Shown here: positions 17,005-27,745 of the stretch, in pieces
Layout: each line of letters starts with the position of its first letter
Numbering within the stretch: the stretch's first letter is position 1
Assembly: GCF_014596915.1 (NCBI RefSeq)
Contig: NZ_JACVWU010000020.1
Span: 1-64,000 of the forward strand
DNA length: 64,000 nucleotides
Direction of reading: 5' to 3'
Origin: Streptomyces sp. TRM68416
Lineage (GTDB): Bacteria; Actinomycetota; Actinomycetes; Streptomycetales; Streptomycetaceae
Made by a program: the position numbers and the translations under genes
Notes under the pieces: generated by a model
What the model was told of the DNA's origin: nothing
What the model saw: the letters and a program-made list of their open reading frames with translations, nothing else
Databases searched by the model: none

Positions 17005-17139
17005 TTACGGGTGTGCGGGCACCGTCGTCAGCAGCGGCTTCGGGGAGGTCTCGCCGGTCGGGGAGCCCAGTGCGGTGAGCGTGAACACCAGCGCGAGCGC
17101 TACGGCGAGACCGGTGGCGGCGGCGATCAGGGCACGCAT
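17005..17139 (-). CDS. SPW_0924-like small exported/membrane protein
   Basis: A 44-residue ORF starting MRALIAAATGLAVALALVF and ending LLTTVPAHP. It consists of one hydrophobic helix plus a short threonine/proline tail, matching the SPW_0924 family seen in Streptomyces upstream of DUF3068-like genes. Function is unknown. The stop is TAA at 17007-17005 and the gene is 21 bp upstream of the DUF3068 gene, suggesting an operon. Confidence 0.75.
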   Translation of the reverse strand: MRALIAAATGLAVALALVFTLTALGSPTGETSPKPLLTTVPAHP

Positions 17140-17224
17140 GAGGCCTCCCCACGGGCCGGAGCTGATACCTCGTCAGATTCGGCACCGTAGCAACGGCCGG
17201 GCGAGATGAGAACACGTCGCGCAC

Positions 17225-17266
17225 ACACCGGCGGCGCCCCTCCGCGGGGAGGGACGCCGCCGGTGT
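17225..17266 (-). terminator. Terminator hairpin downstream of the lytic transglycosylase gene
   Basis: ACACCGGCGGCG pairs with CGCCGCCGGTGT around a C/G-rich inner stem-loop with one mismatch. It lies 12 bp past the transglycosylase stop. Confidence 0.65.
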
Positions 17267-17277
17267 CGTACGGGGTG

Positions 17278-19041
17278 TTACGCGCTCGGGCTCGGGCTCG
17301 CCGACTCCGAGGTGGACTCCGACGGAGTCGGAGTCGGAGTCGGGGTCGGGGTCGGCGACTCGGCCGCGGCCACGGTCAGTTCGACGGTGAGCGTGGCGCC
17401 GCCCGCGGTGTTGATGCGGAGCAGGAACGTGCCCGCGGTGTCGTCCGCGTACAGCTTCGGCAGGGTGAGCACACCCTCGGCGTTCGTCCTGAGCCCGGTC
17501 AGGGTGCGTACGGGGTTGCCGTCGGCGTCCTTGAAGTAGGGGCCCTCGGTGTTCTCGGCCGGGTCGTCCGCCGAGGTGATCAGCGTGGCCGTGGCCGCGA
17601 CGCCGTCCGCCACGGCATCCTTGTACGTGGCCTTCACCTGCACCTGCTCGGCGAACTCACCGCCCGGCGTGCAGGTCAGCTCGGTGTCGCTGGTGCGGGC
17701 GAGGGCGTCGGCGACGCGCTCGGTGACGGTGGCCGTGTAGTCGAGGCCGGGCACCGAGCGGCCCACGACGGTGGCACGGACGACGAACGATCCGGTCCTC
17801 TCGCCCGCCTGGAGCGCGGGCGCGACGGCCGTGCCGCTGCTGTCGGTGAGGGCCGTGGCGTACCTCTCGCCGCCGGTGAAGGTGGCATCGGTGTTGCCGA
17901 CGAGGGTGAACCGGATCCGCACCTTGGCGACGGCCTTGCCGGTCGAGGTCTCGGCGCGGATGCTGATCCGCTCCTCGAACGTGTCGCCCGCGACGGCGGA
18001 GAGCTTGTCGGTGCCGGCGTCCTCCAGGTGGTGCACCGTGTCGGTGGGGGTCTGCGGGGTCTCCGTGGCCGGCGGAGGGGTCGGCGACGGGGGCGGCGAC
18101 GGGGGCGTCGGCTGCGGGCTGGTGGAACCGCCGCCGCTGGGCTTCGGGGGCTTCGACGCGGGGGGCGTCGGCGTCGGGGTGGGCGACGGCGTCGGGTTGG
18201 CCCCGTGTCCGTCGTCGCTGCGGTCCTCGGGGACCGTGCCGGTGCCGTCGGGGATCTCGTGGGTGCCCTTGCGGTAGTGCTCCAGCCACGCCAGGACGGT
18301 GTTCAGGTAGTCCGTGGAGTTGTTGTAGCTGAGGATCGCGCTCCTGAGATCGGAGGCCGTGGAGAGGTCCCAGCCGAAGCGGCACAGGTAGTGGCCGGCG
18401 GCGAGCGCGGCGTCGTAGACGTTGTTGGGGTCCTTCTTGCCGTCGCCGTTGCCGTCGCGTCCGGCCCACGCCCAGGTGGACGGGATGAACTGCATCGGCC
18501 CCACGGCCCGGTCGTAGGAGCTGTCCCCGTCGTAGGCTCCGCCGTCGGTGTCGCTGATGTTCGCGAAGCCGACGCCGTTGAGCTGCGGGCCGAGGATCGG
18601 CGAGGGCGTGGTGCCGTCGGCGTCGACGCGGCCCCCGCGCGCGTGGCCCGACTCGACGTGGCCGATGGCGGCGAGGAGTTCCCAGGGCAGGTTGCAGCCG
18701 GGCTTGGACTCCTGGAGCGAGGCGGCGGCCTTCTTGTAGGCGTCCAGGACGGTCGCGGGTATGCCGGACTCGCCGCCCGTGGATTCCGTCCCGCCACCGG
18801 CGCTCGGCGAGGGGTTGGGGCTGTCGAGGGGCGGCAGGTCCGTGTAGTACGGGGAGTTACCGGTCGCGCTCTCCTCGGCGGCGGCGTCGGGGCTGGGCTG
18901 GGAGTCGCCGGTGGTCCGTCTGCCCTGGTCGTCGACGCTCACTCCGGGAGCCTGGGACGCCGCCAGTGCCGCGACCGCCACTGCGGCAACGGCGGTGTTG
19001 GCCGCCCCCTTGCGCAGCCTCCTGCCGAAATGCGCCGACAT
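17278..19041 (-). CDS. Secreted lytic transglycosylase with C-terminal Ig-like domains
   Basis: A 587-residue secreted murein hydrolase. A signal peptide (residues 1-35, ANTAVAAVAVAALAAS) is followed by a transglycosylase domain (about 95-250) with the catalytic Glu in AAIGHVESGHARGG, then SSYDRAVGPMQFIPSTWAWAG and NNVYDAALAAGHYLC, the usual SLT landmarks. A long Pro/Thr/Ser linker follows (about 270-340), then beta-sandwich repeats resembling Big/Ig-like domains (ERISIRAETSTGKAVAKVRI; FAEQVQVKATYKDAVADGVA) and a Pro-Thr/Ser tail. It would cleave peptidoglycan glycan strands outside the membrane. The start at ATG 19041 gives the signal peptide; the longer frame from 19200 does not. Divergent from the DUF4184 gene over about 280 bp. 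Confidence 0.88.
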   Translation of the reverse strand: MSAHFGRRLRKGAANTAVAAVAVAALAASQAPGVSVDDQGRRTTGDSQPSPDAAAEESATGNSPYYTDLPPLDSPNPSPSAGGGTESTGGESGIPATVLDAYKKAAASLQESKPGCNLPWELLAAIGHVESGHARGGRVDADGTTPSPILGPQLNGVGFANISDTDGGAYDGDSSYDRAVGPMQFIPSTWAWAGRDGNGDGKKDPNNVYDAALAAGHYLCRFGWDLSTASDLRSAILSYNNSTDYLNTVLAWLEHYRKGTHEIPDGTGTVPEDRSDDGHGANPTPSPTPTPTPPASKPPKPSGGGSTSPQPTPPSPPPSPTPPPATETPQTPTDTVHHLEDAGTDKLSAVAGDTFEERISIRAETSTGKAVAKVRIRFTLVGNTDATFTGGERYATALTDSSGTAVAPALQAGERTGSFVVRATVVGRSVPGLDYTATVTERVADALARTSDTELTCTPGGEFAEQVQVKATYKDAVADGVAATATLITSADDPAENTEGPYFKDADGNPVRTLTGLRTNAEGVLTLPKLYADDTAGTFLLRINTAGGATLTVELTVAAAESPTPTPTPTPTPSESTSESASPSPSA

Positions 19042-19322
19042 AGAGTGAACCCCTCCCGCGGACGCCGAGCGCCCGTCTCTGCCTGTCCCGTCACTCTGTT
19101 GACGAACGACCCGCCGCGGTGGTTGCCCCCCGCCGGGCCGATCCCTGCTCGGCCCGCGCGGATCCGTCCGTATTTCTCCGCTCCTCGACGTGCTCCCCAC
19201 GCCTCAACCCAAGTGACCCTACGACAACTTCCGCGCCGCGGGGACCCGTTCGCGCCCGATATTCACCGGTTGTGCATGCGTGATACTGAGCGGGTCGATC
19301 ACGCCCCGCACAAGGAGCCGCG

Positions 19323-20163
19323 TTGCCGTTCACCCTGAGCCATGCGGCGGCGGTCCTGCCCGCCGTGCGCACCGACGGAACGGGCCGCGGCCGGCTGGTC
19401 CCCGCCGTCCTCGTCGCGGGCTCCTTCTGCCCCGACATGACCTACTACGCGGCGAGTGCGGTGCCCGGCGCGATGGAGTTCGGCGAGTTCACCCACTCCT
19501 TCCCGGGCGTCCTCACCTTCGACGTGGTCGTCGCCTGGGCGCTGGTGGGGCTGTGGCTGCTGGTGCGCGAACCGCTGGTGGCGCTGCTGCCCCGGGGGCG
19601 GCAGGGCAGGCCGGCCGCCCTGCTGCGCTGCGGGACGCCACGCGCGCGTGCGGCCGTCCCTGCTGCTGTGGTGGTACGTCTCCGCGGTCCTCGGCGCACT
19701 CACCCATGTGGTGTGGGACGCCTTCACCCACCTCGACCGCTGGGGCATGCGGCTCTTCCCGGTCCTGGGTGAGGAGTTCGCGGGCTCCCCGCTGTACTGG
19801 TACCTCCAGTACGGCGGTTCCGCGGTCGCCGCGGCCGTGATCGCGGTGTTCGTGGCGGCGGCGCTACGGCGGACTCCGGCGGCCCCCGTGGTCGGGGTGC
19901 CGGCGCTGTCCGTGCGGGACCGGTGGGTGGCGGGCGCGGTGCTCGGCGGCTGCGCGGTGGTGGGGGCGGTGCAGCGGGCGACGCGCTGGTGGGACTACTG
20001 GGGGTCGTCCGCGAAGCCGTGGGAGCTGATTCCGACGGTGTGCTTCGGGGCGGGCGCGGGGCTCGTGCCGGGGCTGCTCGTGTACGCCGTGGGCGTCAGG
20101 GTGTGGCGTCCGGTTCCTGCGGTGCCGGGCCGTTCCGGGGCGCCGGCTCGGGCGGTGCGCTGA
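19323..20163 (+). pseudogene. DUF4184 family membrane protein, frameshifted
   Basis: A DUF4184 gene split over two frames. Frame one starts at TTG 19323 (AAGGAG 5 nt upstream) with PFTLSHAAAVLPAVR and FCPDMTYYAAS, and keeps family sequence to about LLRCGTP. Homologous sequence then resumes one base later in another frame as RPSLLLWWYVSAVLGALTHV, VVWDAFTHLDRWG and WDYWGSSAKPWELIPTVC, to the stop at 20163. The change lies within about 19625-19650, in CACGCGCGCGTG-type sequence. It is either a real one-base insertion that kills the gene or a sequencing error; both halves are otherwise intact and well conserved. Intact, it would be a membrane protein of about 280 residues with several helices. 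Confidence 0.8.
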
Positions 20164-20461
20164 CGAAGACGGTGACCGTGCGGGTGCGGTCCGGCCGGGG
20201 CAGCCGGGCGAGGACGAGGTCGAGGCAGCCGCGGCCGACCTCGGTCCACAGGCGTCGGCGGGCGGCGACACGGAGGCGGGCGCGCCGGAGCGCGGTGGCT
20301 GTTCGGCGCAGGGTCGTTCTCAGGTCGGCGGGGACGCGGGCGGTGCTCGCGGCGGCGGCGAAGGCCGGGACCCGGAGGGGCGGGGCCGCGGCGGCGTCGG
20401 GGCGGGCCCCGGCGTGCGGCTCCGCGGGGGCCGTCCGGCGGTGGAGCAGACGTATACCCAT
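20096..20461 (-). CDS. Hypothetical basic protein
   Basis: A 121-residue Ala/Arg/Pro-rich protein (MGIRLLHRRTAPAEP, then ADLRTTLRRTATALRR and LPRPDRTRTVTVFVSAPPE). No family recognised and no membrane helix. Similar short proteins occur in Streptomyces next to DUF4184, but this is from memory. Its 3' end overlaps the convergent DUF4184 gene by 68 bp, which lowers confidence. Confidence 0.5.
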   Translation of the reverse strand: MGIRLLHRRTAPAEPHAGARPDAAAAPPLRVPAFAAAASTARVPADLRTTLRRTATALRRARLRVAARRRLWTEVGRGCLDLVLARLPRPDRTRTVTVFVSAPPEPAPRNGPAPQEPDATP

Positions 20462-20661
20462 GACCGCATCCTGACGGGGGGCGGGGGTGGGGGGCGTGTT
20501 TGCGGGGTCCACGCGGGTGACGGTTCCCTGCGGGGCGGGGCGGGGCGGGGCGGGCCGGGGCCGGGGTCGGGGCCGTGAGCGTCTGCCGGGTGCGGTTGTC
20601 GCGGGGTGCGGGTCGTGGGTGGCTGATCGCGCCCACGCGGCGGAGCCGCACATCGATACAG

Positions 20662-20688
20662 CCCCGCGCCCCCAAGAGGGGCGCGGGG
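20662..20688. terminator. CCCCGCGCCCC hairpin
   Basis: A perfect 11-bp inverted repeat (CCCCGCGCCCC / GGGGCGCGGGG) with a 5-base loop, of a type scattered through Streptomyces spacers. It could act as a bidirectional terminator. The rest of 20462-20732 holds a G-rich low-complexity run and no gene. Confidence 0.5.
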
Positions 20689-20732
20689 AACCGCGCGCCG
20701 GCCATCACACCACCGGCGCCTCGGGCCAGGGC

Positions 20733-20975
20733 CTGTCCGGCGGATCAGGTCGCAGGAAAGCGGCGGTGACTCGTCGATGCCGGTGAGCGGGGCCATGGGG
20801 GTCCCCCGCGCGAGGCTGTTCGAGCGTGGGGGAGCGTGCAGCTGCAAGGCAGAGGAGGGCGTCGACGCGGAGCGTCGGCAACCGACGACAACGCGGCTGG
20901 GGGTCCCCCCACGCCTTTAGGGCAGTGGGGGAGGGCGTGCCAGGCCCCGCGTCTGCGGCATGATCCGCCGGACAG
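20733..20975. mobile_element. MITE-like element with 15-bp terminal inverted repeats
   Basis: CTGTCCGGCGGATCA at 20733-20747 is repeated perfectly in inverse orientation (TGATCCGCCGGACAG) at 20961-20975, bounding 243 bp with no coding potential. Internally there are G/C hairpins (GGGGGTCCCCC-type). Length, terminal repeats and lack of a transposase fit a miniature inverted-repeat element mobilised in trans. No target duplication is obvious. It abuts the polA stop. Confidence 0.6.
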
Positions 20976-20980
20976 CACAC

Positions 20981-23707
20981 CTAGTGCGCCGCCGACTCCC
21001 AGTCCGGGCCCACGCCCACCGAGACGCCCAGCGGGACGCTGAGCCGTACCGCGGCGGACATTTCACGGCGGACCAGGTCCTCGGCGGTGGCGCGCTCGCC
21101 GGGGGCGATCTCCAGGACGATTTCGTCGTGGACCTGCAGGAGCATGCGGGACTTGAGGCCGGCCTCGCGCAGCGCCTTGTCCACGTTGAGCATGGCGATC
21201 TTGACGATGTCCGCGGCCGTGCCCTGGATGGGCGCGTTGAGGGCCATGCGCTCGGCGGCCTCGCGGCGCTGACGGTTGTCGCTGTTGAGGTCGGGGAGGT
21301 AGCGGCGGCGGCCGAAGAGCGTCGCCGTGTAGCCGGTGGCCCGCGCCTCGTCCACGACGCGGCGCAGATAGTCCCGTACGCCGCCGAAGCGCTCGAAGTA
21401 CGCCTCCATCAGCGCGCGCGCCTCGGCCGCCTCGATGTTCAGCTGCTGGGAGAGGCCGAAGGCCGACAGGCCGTACGCGAGGCCGTACGACATGGCCTTG
21501 ATCTTGCGGCGCATCTCGGCGTCGACGGCGCCGGGCTCGACGGCGAACACCTGCGAGGCGGCCGTGGTGTGCAGGTCCTCGCCGGAGGTGAACGCCTCGA
21601 TCAGGCCTTCGTCCTCGGACAGGTGGGCCATCACACGCAGCTCGATCTGGCTGTAGTCGGCCGTCATGAGCGATTCGAAACCCTCGCCGACCACGAAGCC
21701 GCGGCGGATGGCCCGGCCCTCGTCGGTGCGGACCGGGATGTTCTGCAGGTTGGGGTCCGTCGAGGACAGGCGGCCCGTGGCGGCGACCGTCTGGTTGAAG
21801 GTCGTGTGGATGCGGCCGTCCGCCGCGATCGTCTTGATCAGGCCCTCGACCGTGACGCGCAGCTTCGCCTGCTCTCGGTGGCGGAGCATGATGACCGGCA
21901 GTTCGTTGTCGGTCTGGCCGGCGAGCCAGGCCAGGGCATCGGCGTCGGTGGTGTAGCCGGTCTTGGTCTTCTTGGTCTTCGGCAGGCCCAGCTCGCCGAA
22001 GAGGACCTCCTGGAGCTGCTTGGGCGAGCCCAGGTTGAACTCGTGCCCCGCGGCCGCGTGCGCCTCCTTCACCGCCTGCTGGACGGCGCCCGCGAACATC
22101 TGCTCCATGGCCTGGAGGTGGTCCCGGTCGGCGGCGATGCCGTGCCGCTCCATACGGGCCAGCAGGGCGGAGGTGGGCAGCTCCATGTCGCGCAGGAGGT
22201 CGGCCGCGCCGACGTCCCGCAGGCGGCCCTCGAAGGCCTCGCCCAGGTCGAGGATGGCGCGGGCCTTCACCATCAGCGCCTCGGCCTCGGCGGCGTCGTC
22301 CGCGCCGAAGGCCAGCTGGCCGTCGGCCGTCGCTGCGGGGGCCAGCTCGCGGCCCAGGTACTCCAGGCAGAGCGCGTCCAGGTCGAAGGAGCGGCGGCCG
22401 GGCTTGACCAGGTAGGCGGCGAGGGCGGTGTCCATGGAGACGCCGTCGACGCTCCAGCCGTGCTCGGCCAGGACGCGCATCGCGCCCTTGGCGTTGTGCA
22501 GGACCTTGGCGCGGCCGGCGTCGGCCAGCCAGGCCGCGAACGCCGTCTCGTCGGCCTCGTCCAACTGGGAGGGGTCGAACCAGGCCGCCGCTCCGCCGGC
22601 CGCGGCGAGCGCGACCTCGGCCACCGAGCCGGTGCCCAGCGCCCAGGTGTCGACCGTGGCGAGACCGAGGGGCTCACCGGCGTGCTCGGCCAGCCAGCCG
22701 GCCAGCTCACCGGTGCCCAGCACCGTGCCGTCCACGTCCACGCCGGGCGCGGCGGCCGGGGTCTGCTCGGCCTCGGCGGCGCCCGGGTCCACGGCCAGCA
22801 GGCGCTCCCGCAGGGAGGGGTTGCGGATCTCCAGGGTGTCGAGGACCAGCGCGACCGCGGTGCGGTCGTAGGGGGCACGCTCCAGGTCGGTGACCGTCTT
22901 GGGCAGATCGACGGTGCGCACCATCTCGGTGAGGCGGCGGTTGAGCTTGACCGCCTCCAGGTGGTCGCGGAGGTTCTGCCCGGCCTTGCCCTTGACCTCC
23001 TCGACGCGCTCGACCAGCTCCGCGAAGGACCCGAACTGGTTGATCCACTTCGCGGCGGTCTTCTCGCCGACGCCGGGGATGCCGGGGAGGTTGTCGGACG
23101 GGTCGCCGCGCAGGGCGGCGAAGTCGGGGTACTGCGCGGGCGTCAACCCGTACTTCTCGACGACCTTCTCCGGAGTGAACCGGGTCAGCTCGGAGACGCC
23201 CTTCGTCGGGTAGAGCACGGTGGTGTGCTCGCTGACGAGCTGGAAGGAGTCCCGGTCGCCGGTGACGATCAGCACCTCGAAGCCCTCGGCCTCGGCCTGG
23301 GTGGCGAGCGTGGCGATCACGTCGTCGGCCTCGAAGCCGTCGACCGCGAAGCGGGAGACGTGCATCGCGTCGAGCAGCTCGCCGATCAGCTCGACCTGGC
23401 CCTTGAACTCGTCCGGGGTCTTGGAGCGGTTCGCCTTGTACTCGGTGAACTCCTCGGAGCGCCAGGTCTTGCGGGACACGTCGAAGGCCACCGCGAAGTG
23501 GGTGGGCGCCTCGTCGCGCAGCGTGTTGGCCAGCATCGAGGCGAAGCCGTAGATCGCGTTCGTCGGCTGGCCCGTCGCGGTCGTGAAGTTCTCCGCGGGC
23601 AGCGCGAAGAACGCGCGGTAGGCCAGGGAGTGCCCGTCCATGAGCATCAGCCGCGGGCGGCTGCCGCCGGGGGCGCTGTCGGTCTTCTTCGATGCTGTCT
23701 CTGCCAC
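20981..23707 (-). CDS. polA: DNA polymerase I
   Basis: Fills gaps and removes RNA primers during replication and repair. The 908-residue product has an N-terminal 5' nuclease (LMLMDGHSLAYRAFFALP; SRFAVDGFEADDVIATLA; HhH region PGIPGVGEKTAAKWI), a central 3'-5' exonuclease-like domain (about 330-510) and the C-terminal polymerase. The polymerase shows motif A LMTADYSQIELRVMAHLSED, motif B RRKIKAMSYGLAYGLSAFG and motif C MLLQVHDEIVLE. The exonuclease domain lacks the D-x-E motif: the aligned site reads ATVDTWALG, so proofreading should be absent, as usual in actinobacteria. Start GTG 23707 is chosen because sequence upstream in frame is encoded by a tandem repeat. Confidence 0.96.
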   Translation of the reverse strand: MAETASKKTDSAPGGSRPRLMLMDGHSLAYRAFFALPAENFTTATGQPTNAIYGFASMLANTLRDEAPTHFAVAFDVSRKTWRSEEFTEYKANRSKTPDEFKGQVELIGELLDAMHVSRFAVDGFEADDVIATLATQAEAEGFEVLIVTGDRDSFQLVSEHTTVLYPTKGVSELTRFTPEKVVEKYGLTPAQYPDFAALRGDPSDNLPGIPGVGEKTAAKWINQFGSFAELVERVEEVKGKAGQNLRDHLEAVKLNRRLTEMVRTVDLPKTVTDLERAPYDRTAVALVLDTLEIRNPSLRERLLAVDPGAAEAEQTPAAAPGVDVDGTVLGTGELAGWLAEHAGEPLGLATVDTWALGTGSVAEVALAAAGGAAAWFDPSQLDEADETAFAAWLADAGRAKVLHNAKGAMRVLAEHGWSVDGVSMDTALAAYLVKPGRRSFDLDALCLEYLGRELAPAATADGQLAFGADDAAEAEALMVKARAILDLGEAFEGRLRDVGAADLLRDMELPTSALLARMERHGIAADRDHLQAMEQMFAGAVQQAVKEAHAAAGHEFNLGSPKQLQEVLFGELGLPKTKKTKTGYTTDADALAWLAGQTDNELPVIMLRHREQAKLRVTVEGLIKTIAADGRIHTTFNQTVAATGRLSSTDPNLQNIPVRTDEGRAIRRGFVVGEGFESLMTADYSQIELRVMAHLSEDEGLIEAFTSGEDLHTTAASQVFAVEPGAVDAEMRRKIKAMSYGLAYGLSAFGLSQQLNIEAAEARALMEAYFERFGGVRDYLRRVVDEARATGYTATLFGRRRYLPDLNSDNRQRREAAERMALNAPIQGTAADIVKIAMLNVDKALREAGLKSRMLLQVHDEIVLEIAPGERATAEDLVRREMSAAVRLSVPLGVSVGVGPDWESAAH

Positions 23708-23737
23708 GTCCCCGATCCTGCCACGTGCCACTGACAC
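23705..23737 (-). promoter_or_regulatory. polA upstream segment, inverted copy of the 24404 segment
   Basis: Read toward polA, this 33-bp segment matches 24404-24436 read toward the oxidoreductase gene at 26 of 33 positions. The shared core is TGTCA-TG-CACGTG--AGGATCGG-GACGT. It includes a CACGTG palindrome and an AGGAT that could serve as -10. The segment ends on the polA GTG start codon itself. Confidence 0.55.
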
Positions 23738-23764
23738 TCCGGGCCGCACGGCCCCTCCGGGGAG

Positions 23765-23906
23765 GCGGTGCGGCTCCGCCGGGGACGCGGTGCGGCTCCG
23801 CCGGGGACGCGGTGCGGCTCCGCCGGGGACGCGGTGCGGCTCCGCCGGGGACGCGGTGCGGCTCCGCCGGGGACGCGGTGCGGCTCCGCCGGGGACGCGG
23901 TGCGGT
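23765..23906. repeat. 22-bp tandem repeat upstream of polA
   Basis: Six full 22-bp units plus a partial one (core GCGGCTCCGCCGGGGAC), with identical phase from 23769 to 23901. Copies abut with no spacers, so this is a minisatellite and not a CRISPR array. Confidence 0.9.
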
Positions 23907-24167
23907 GGCCGTCGCGGGGCGCGCGGGCTGAGCCGGAGGCTGCGGCTGCGGCGGGATGCGGGGGCGGGAACGGCAGGTGCGGGGCGCAGGGGCGGAATCG
24001 GAAGCTGCGGCAGGTGCGGGGCGCGTCGAGTCCGGCGCCGCCGCCCCGCCGACACCACCGCGCCTCCCTCGCCGCGGGGCGAAGTGCGTGCCCTGGGCCG
24101 TGCGCGGCTCCGGGCCGCACCGCATGCCCGGCGCCCGCGCGAGCGGGGCCGCCTTCTGTGCCTTTCA

Positions 24168-24350
24168 CCCGCGGGAGCCGAACATCACCGCGCCCCCGCA
24201 GGAGCCGAGCGTCACCGCCCCCGCGGGAGCCGAACACCACACCCCCCGCGGGAGCCGAGCATCACCGCCCCCGCAGAAGCCGAACGTCACCGCCCCCCAC
24301 CCCCACGGAAGCCGAACCTCACCCCCACGGAAGCCGAACCTCCCCGCCAC
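24168..24350. repeat. Imperfect ~27-bp repeats (GGAGCCGAAC-TCACCGCCCCCG)
   Basis: About six degenerate units of roughly 18-30 bp built around GAGCCGAAC.TCACC lie in the divergent polA/oxidoreductase spacer. Between 23907 and 24167 there is only G/C-rich unique sequence with no supported gene. Confidence 0.7.
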
Positions 24351-24403
24351 GGAAACAGGCTCGCAAACTCTGCCCGCGATCTCCGTCATCCCTCCCGGGA
24401 TCG

Positions 24404-24436
24404 TTGTCACTGACACGTGCGAGGATCGGAGACGTA
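24404..24436 (+). promoter_or_regulatory. Oxidoreductase upstream segment, paired with the polA segment
   Basis: Contains TTGTCA, CACGTG and AGGATC followed by a 33-nt leader to the ATG at 24470. It is the inverted near-copy of the polA upstream segment at 23705-23737. The TTGTCA-to-AGGATC distance is only 12 bp, so the exact -35/-10 assignment is uncertain. Confidence 0.55.
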
Positions 24437-24469
24437 CCTCACACACGCAGTCGCAAGGGAGAGCGTGCG

Positions 24470-26749
<2,280 letters not shown>

Positions 26750-26793
26750 GCGTTTGCTCAGTCGATCGATCCCGACGAATGGAGCCGGACCCC

Positions 26794-27288
26794 ATGGGCG
26801 AGCAGCAGCAGGTGAAGTTCCCGCAAGAGGTCATCGACGAGTACGCCGAGCTCGGCGTCGACCTGCCCGCCCTGTTCTCCGCCGGGCACCTGGGCACGCG
26901 CATGGGCGTGCAGATCGTCGAGGCGTCGGCGGACCGGGTCGTCGGGACGATGCCGGTGGAGGGCAACACCCAGCCGTACGGCCTGCTGCACGGCGGCGCC
27001 TCGGCGGTGCTCGCCGAGACGCTCGGCTCCGTGGGGTCGATGCTGCACGGCGGCAGCTCCAGGATCGCGGTGGGCGTCGACCTGAACTGCACGCACCACC
27101 GCGGGGTGCGCTCCGGCCTGGTGACCGGAGTGGCGACGCCCGTGCACCGGGGCCGCTCGACGGCGACGTACGAGATCGTGATCAGTGACGAGGACGGACG
27201 GCGGGTGTGCACCGCGCGGCTGACCTGTCTGCTGCGCGAGGTGAACCGCGGCGACGCGGAGCGCGTCAGCGGCGGCACCGCCGCCTGA
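26794..27288 (+). CDS. Hotdog-fold acyl-CoA thioesterase (PaaI family)
   Basis: A 164-residue single hotdog domain. The core NTQPYGLLHGGASAVLAETLGS carries the conserved HGG and the downstream Glu that acts catalytically in PaaI/YdiI enzymes. AVGVDLNCTHHRGVRSG and GRSTATYEIVISDEDGR complete the fold. It likely hydrolyses an aryl- or acyl-CoA; the substrate is not visible. ATG 26794 is preferred (GGAG 9 nt upstream) over ATG 26779, which would overlap that ribosome-binding site. Same strand as the oxidoreductase, probably cotranscribed. Confidence 0.9.
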   Translation: MGEQQQVKFPQEVIDEYAELGVDLPALFSAGHLGTRMGVQIVEASADRVVGTMPVEGNTQPYGLLHGGASAVLAETLGSVGSMLHGGSSRIAVGVDLNCTHHRGVRSGLVTGVATPVHRGRSTATYEIVISDEDGRRVCTARLTCLLREVNRGDAERVSGGTAA

Positions 27289-27358
27289 GAGGCCGCGCCG
27301 CCCGGCAGTCGCCCCGTTCCGCTGGCTCAACCCGCCCGGTACTGCCTAGCGTTGGGGC

Positions 27359-27745
27359 ATGGCGATGGGACGGGTCCTACGGGCCGGGGCGGTGCTGCTG
27401 CCGGCGCTGCTGGCCGCCGGTGCGGTCACGGGCTGCGCCGCGGCGGGCCCGCCTGCCGCGAGCGCCTCGCCGTCCCCGCGGACCACACCGCCCGAGGAGC
27501 TGTGCACCCGGCTGGTCGCGCACTGGTCCCGGGAGGTCCTGGACGGCGACACCTACGGCGACTACCAGTCGATGGGGCTGTCGAACGGGCAGTACGAGAT
27601 CCTGCGGGAGGTCGTGGACGCGGCGCGGGCGGAGCGGAAGCGCCGCGGCGAGCGGGCGGCGGAGGCGCTGATCGACCGCCGGGCCCGGGCCGGCTGTGTC
27701 GACTGGTACCGCACCGGCGGCCCGAGCAACGGCCCGTGGCAGTGA
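27359..27745 (+). CDS. Putative lipoprotein
   Basis: A 128-residue exported protein with a lipobox-like signal peptide (LLPALLAAGAVTGCAAAG, Cys at about residue 27). The mature domain is helical and charged (ELCTRLVAHWSREVLDG, VVDAARAERKRRGERAAEALI) with cysteines in EELCTRL and RAGCVDWY. No family recognised. A TAGCGT lies 7 bp before the ATG, so the message may be leaderless. It overlaps the next gene by 4 bp (GTGA), implying coupling. Confidence 0.72.
   Translation: MAMGRVLRAGAVLLPALLAAGAVTGCAAAGPPAASASPSPRTTPPEELCTRLVAHWSREVLDGDTYGDYQSMGLSNGQYEILREVVDAARAERKRRGERAAEALIDRRARAGCVDWYRTGGPSNGPWQ

Noticed and set aside
10787..17224. A 2145-residue reading frame continuing upstream of the caspase protein
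   Set aside because: Residues before MTRRTVVVSG are antisense/alternate-frame reading of the hydrolase and DUF3068 genes, which have clear domains, and the ATGA overlap fixes the caspase start.
19042..19322. c-di-AMP (ydaO-type) riboswitch before the lytic transglycosylase
   Set aside because: Such leaders are common before Streptomyces wall hydrolases, but the conserved core segments could not be found on the minus strand.
19600..19670. Programmed frameshift in DUF4184
   Set aside because: No slippery heptamer or downstream structure; sequence error or mutation is simpler.
23765..23906. CRISPR array
   Set aside because: The repeats are contiguous with no unique spacers and there are no cas genes.
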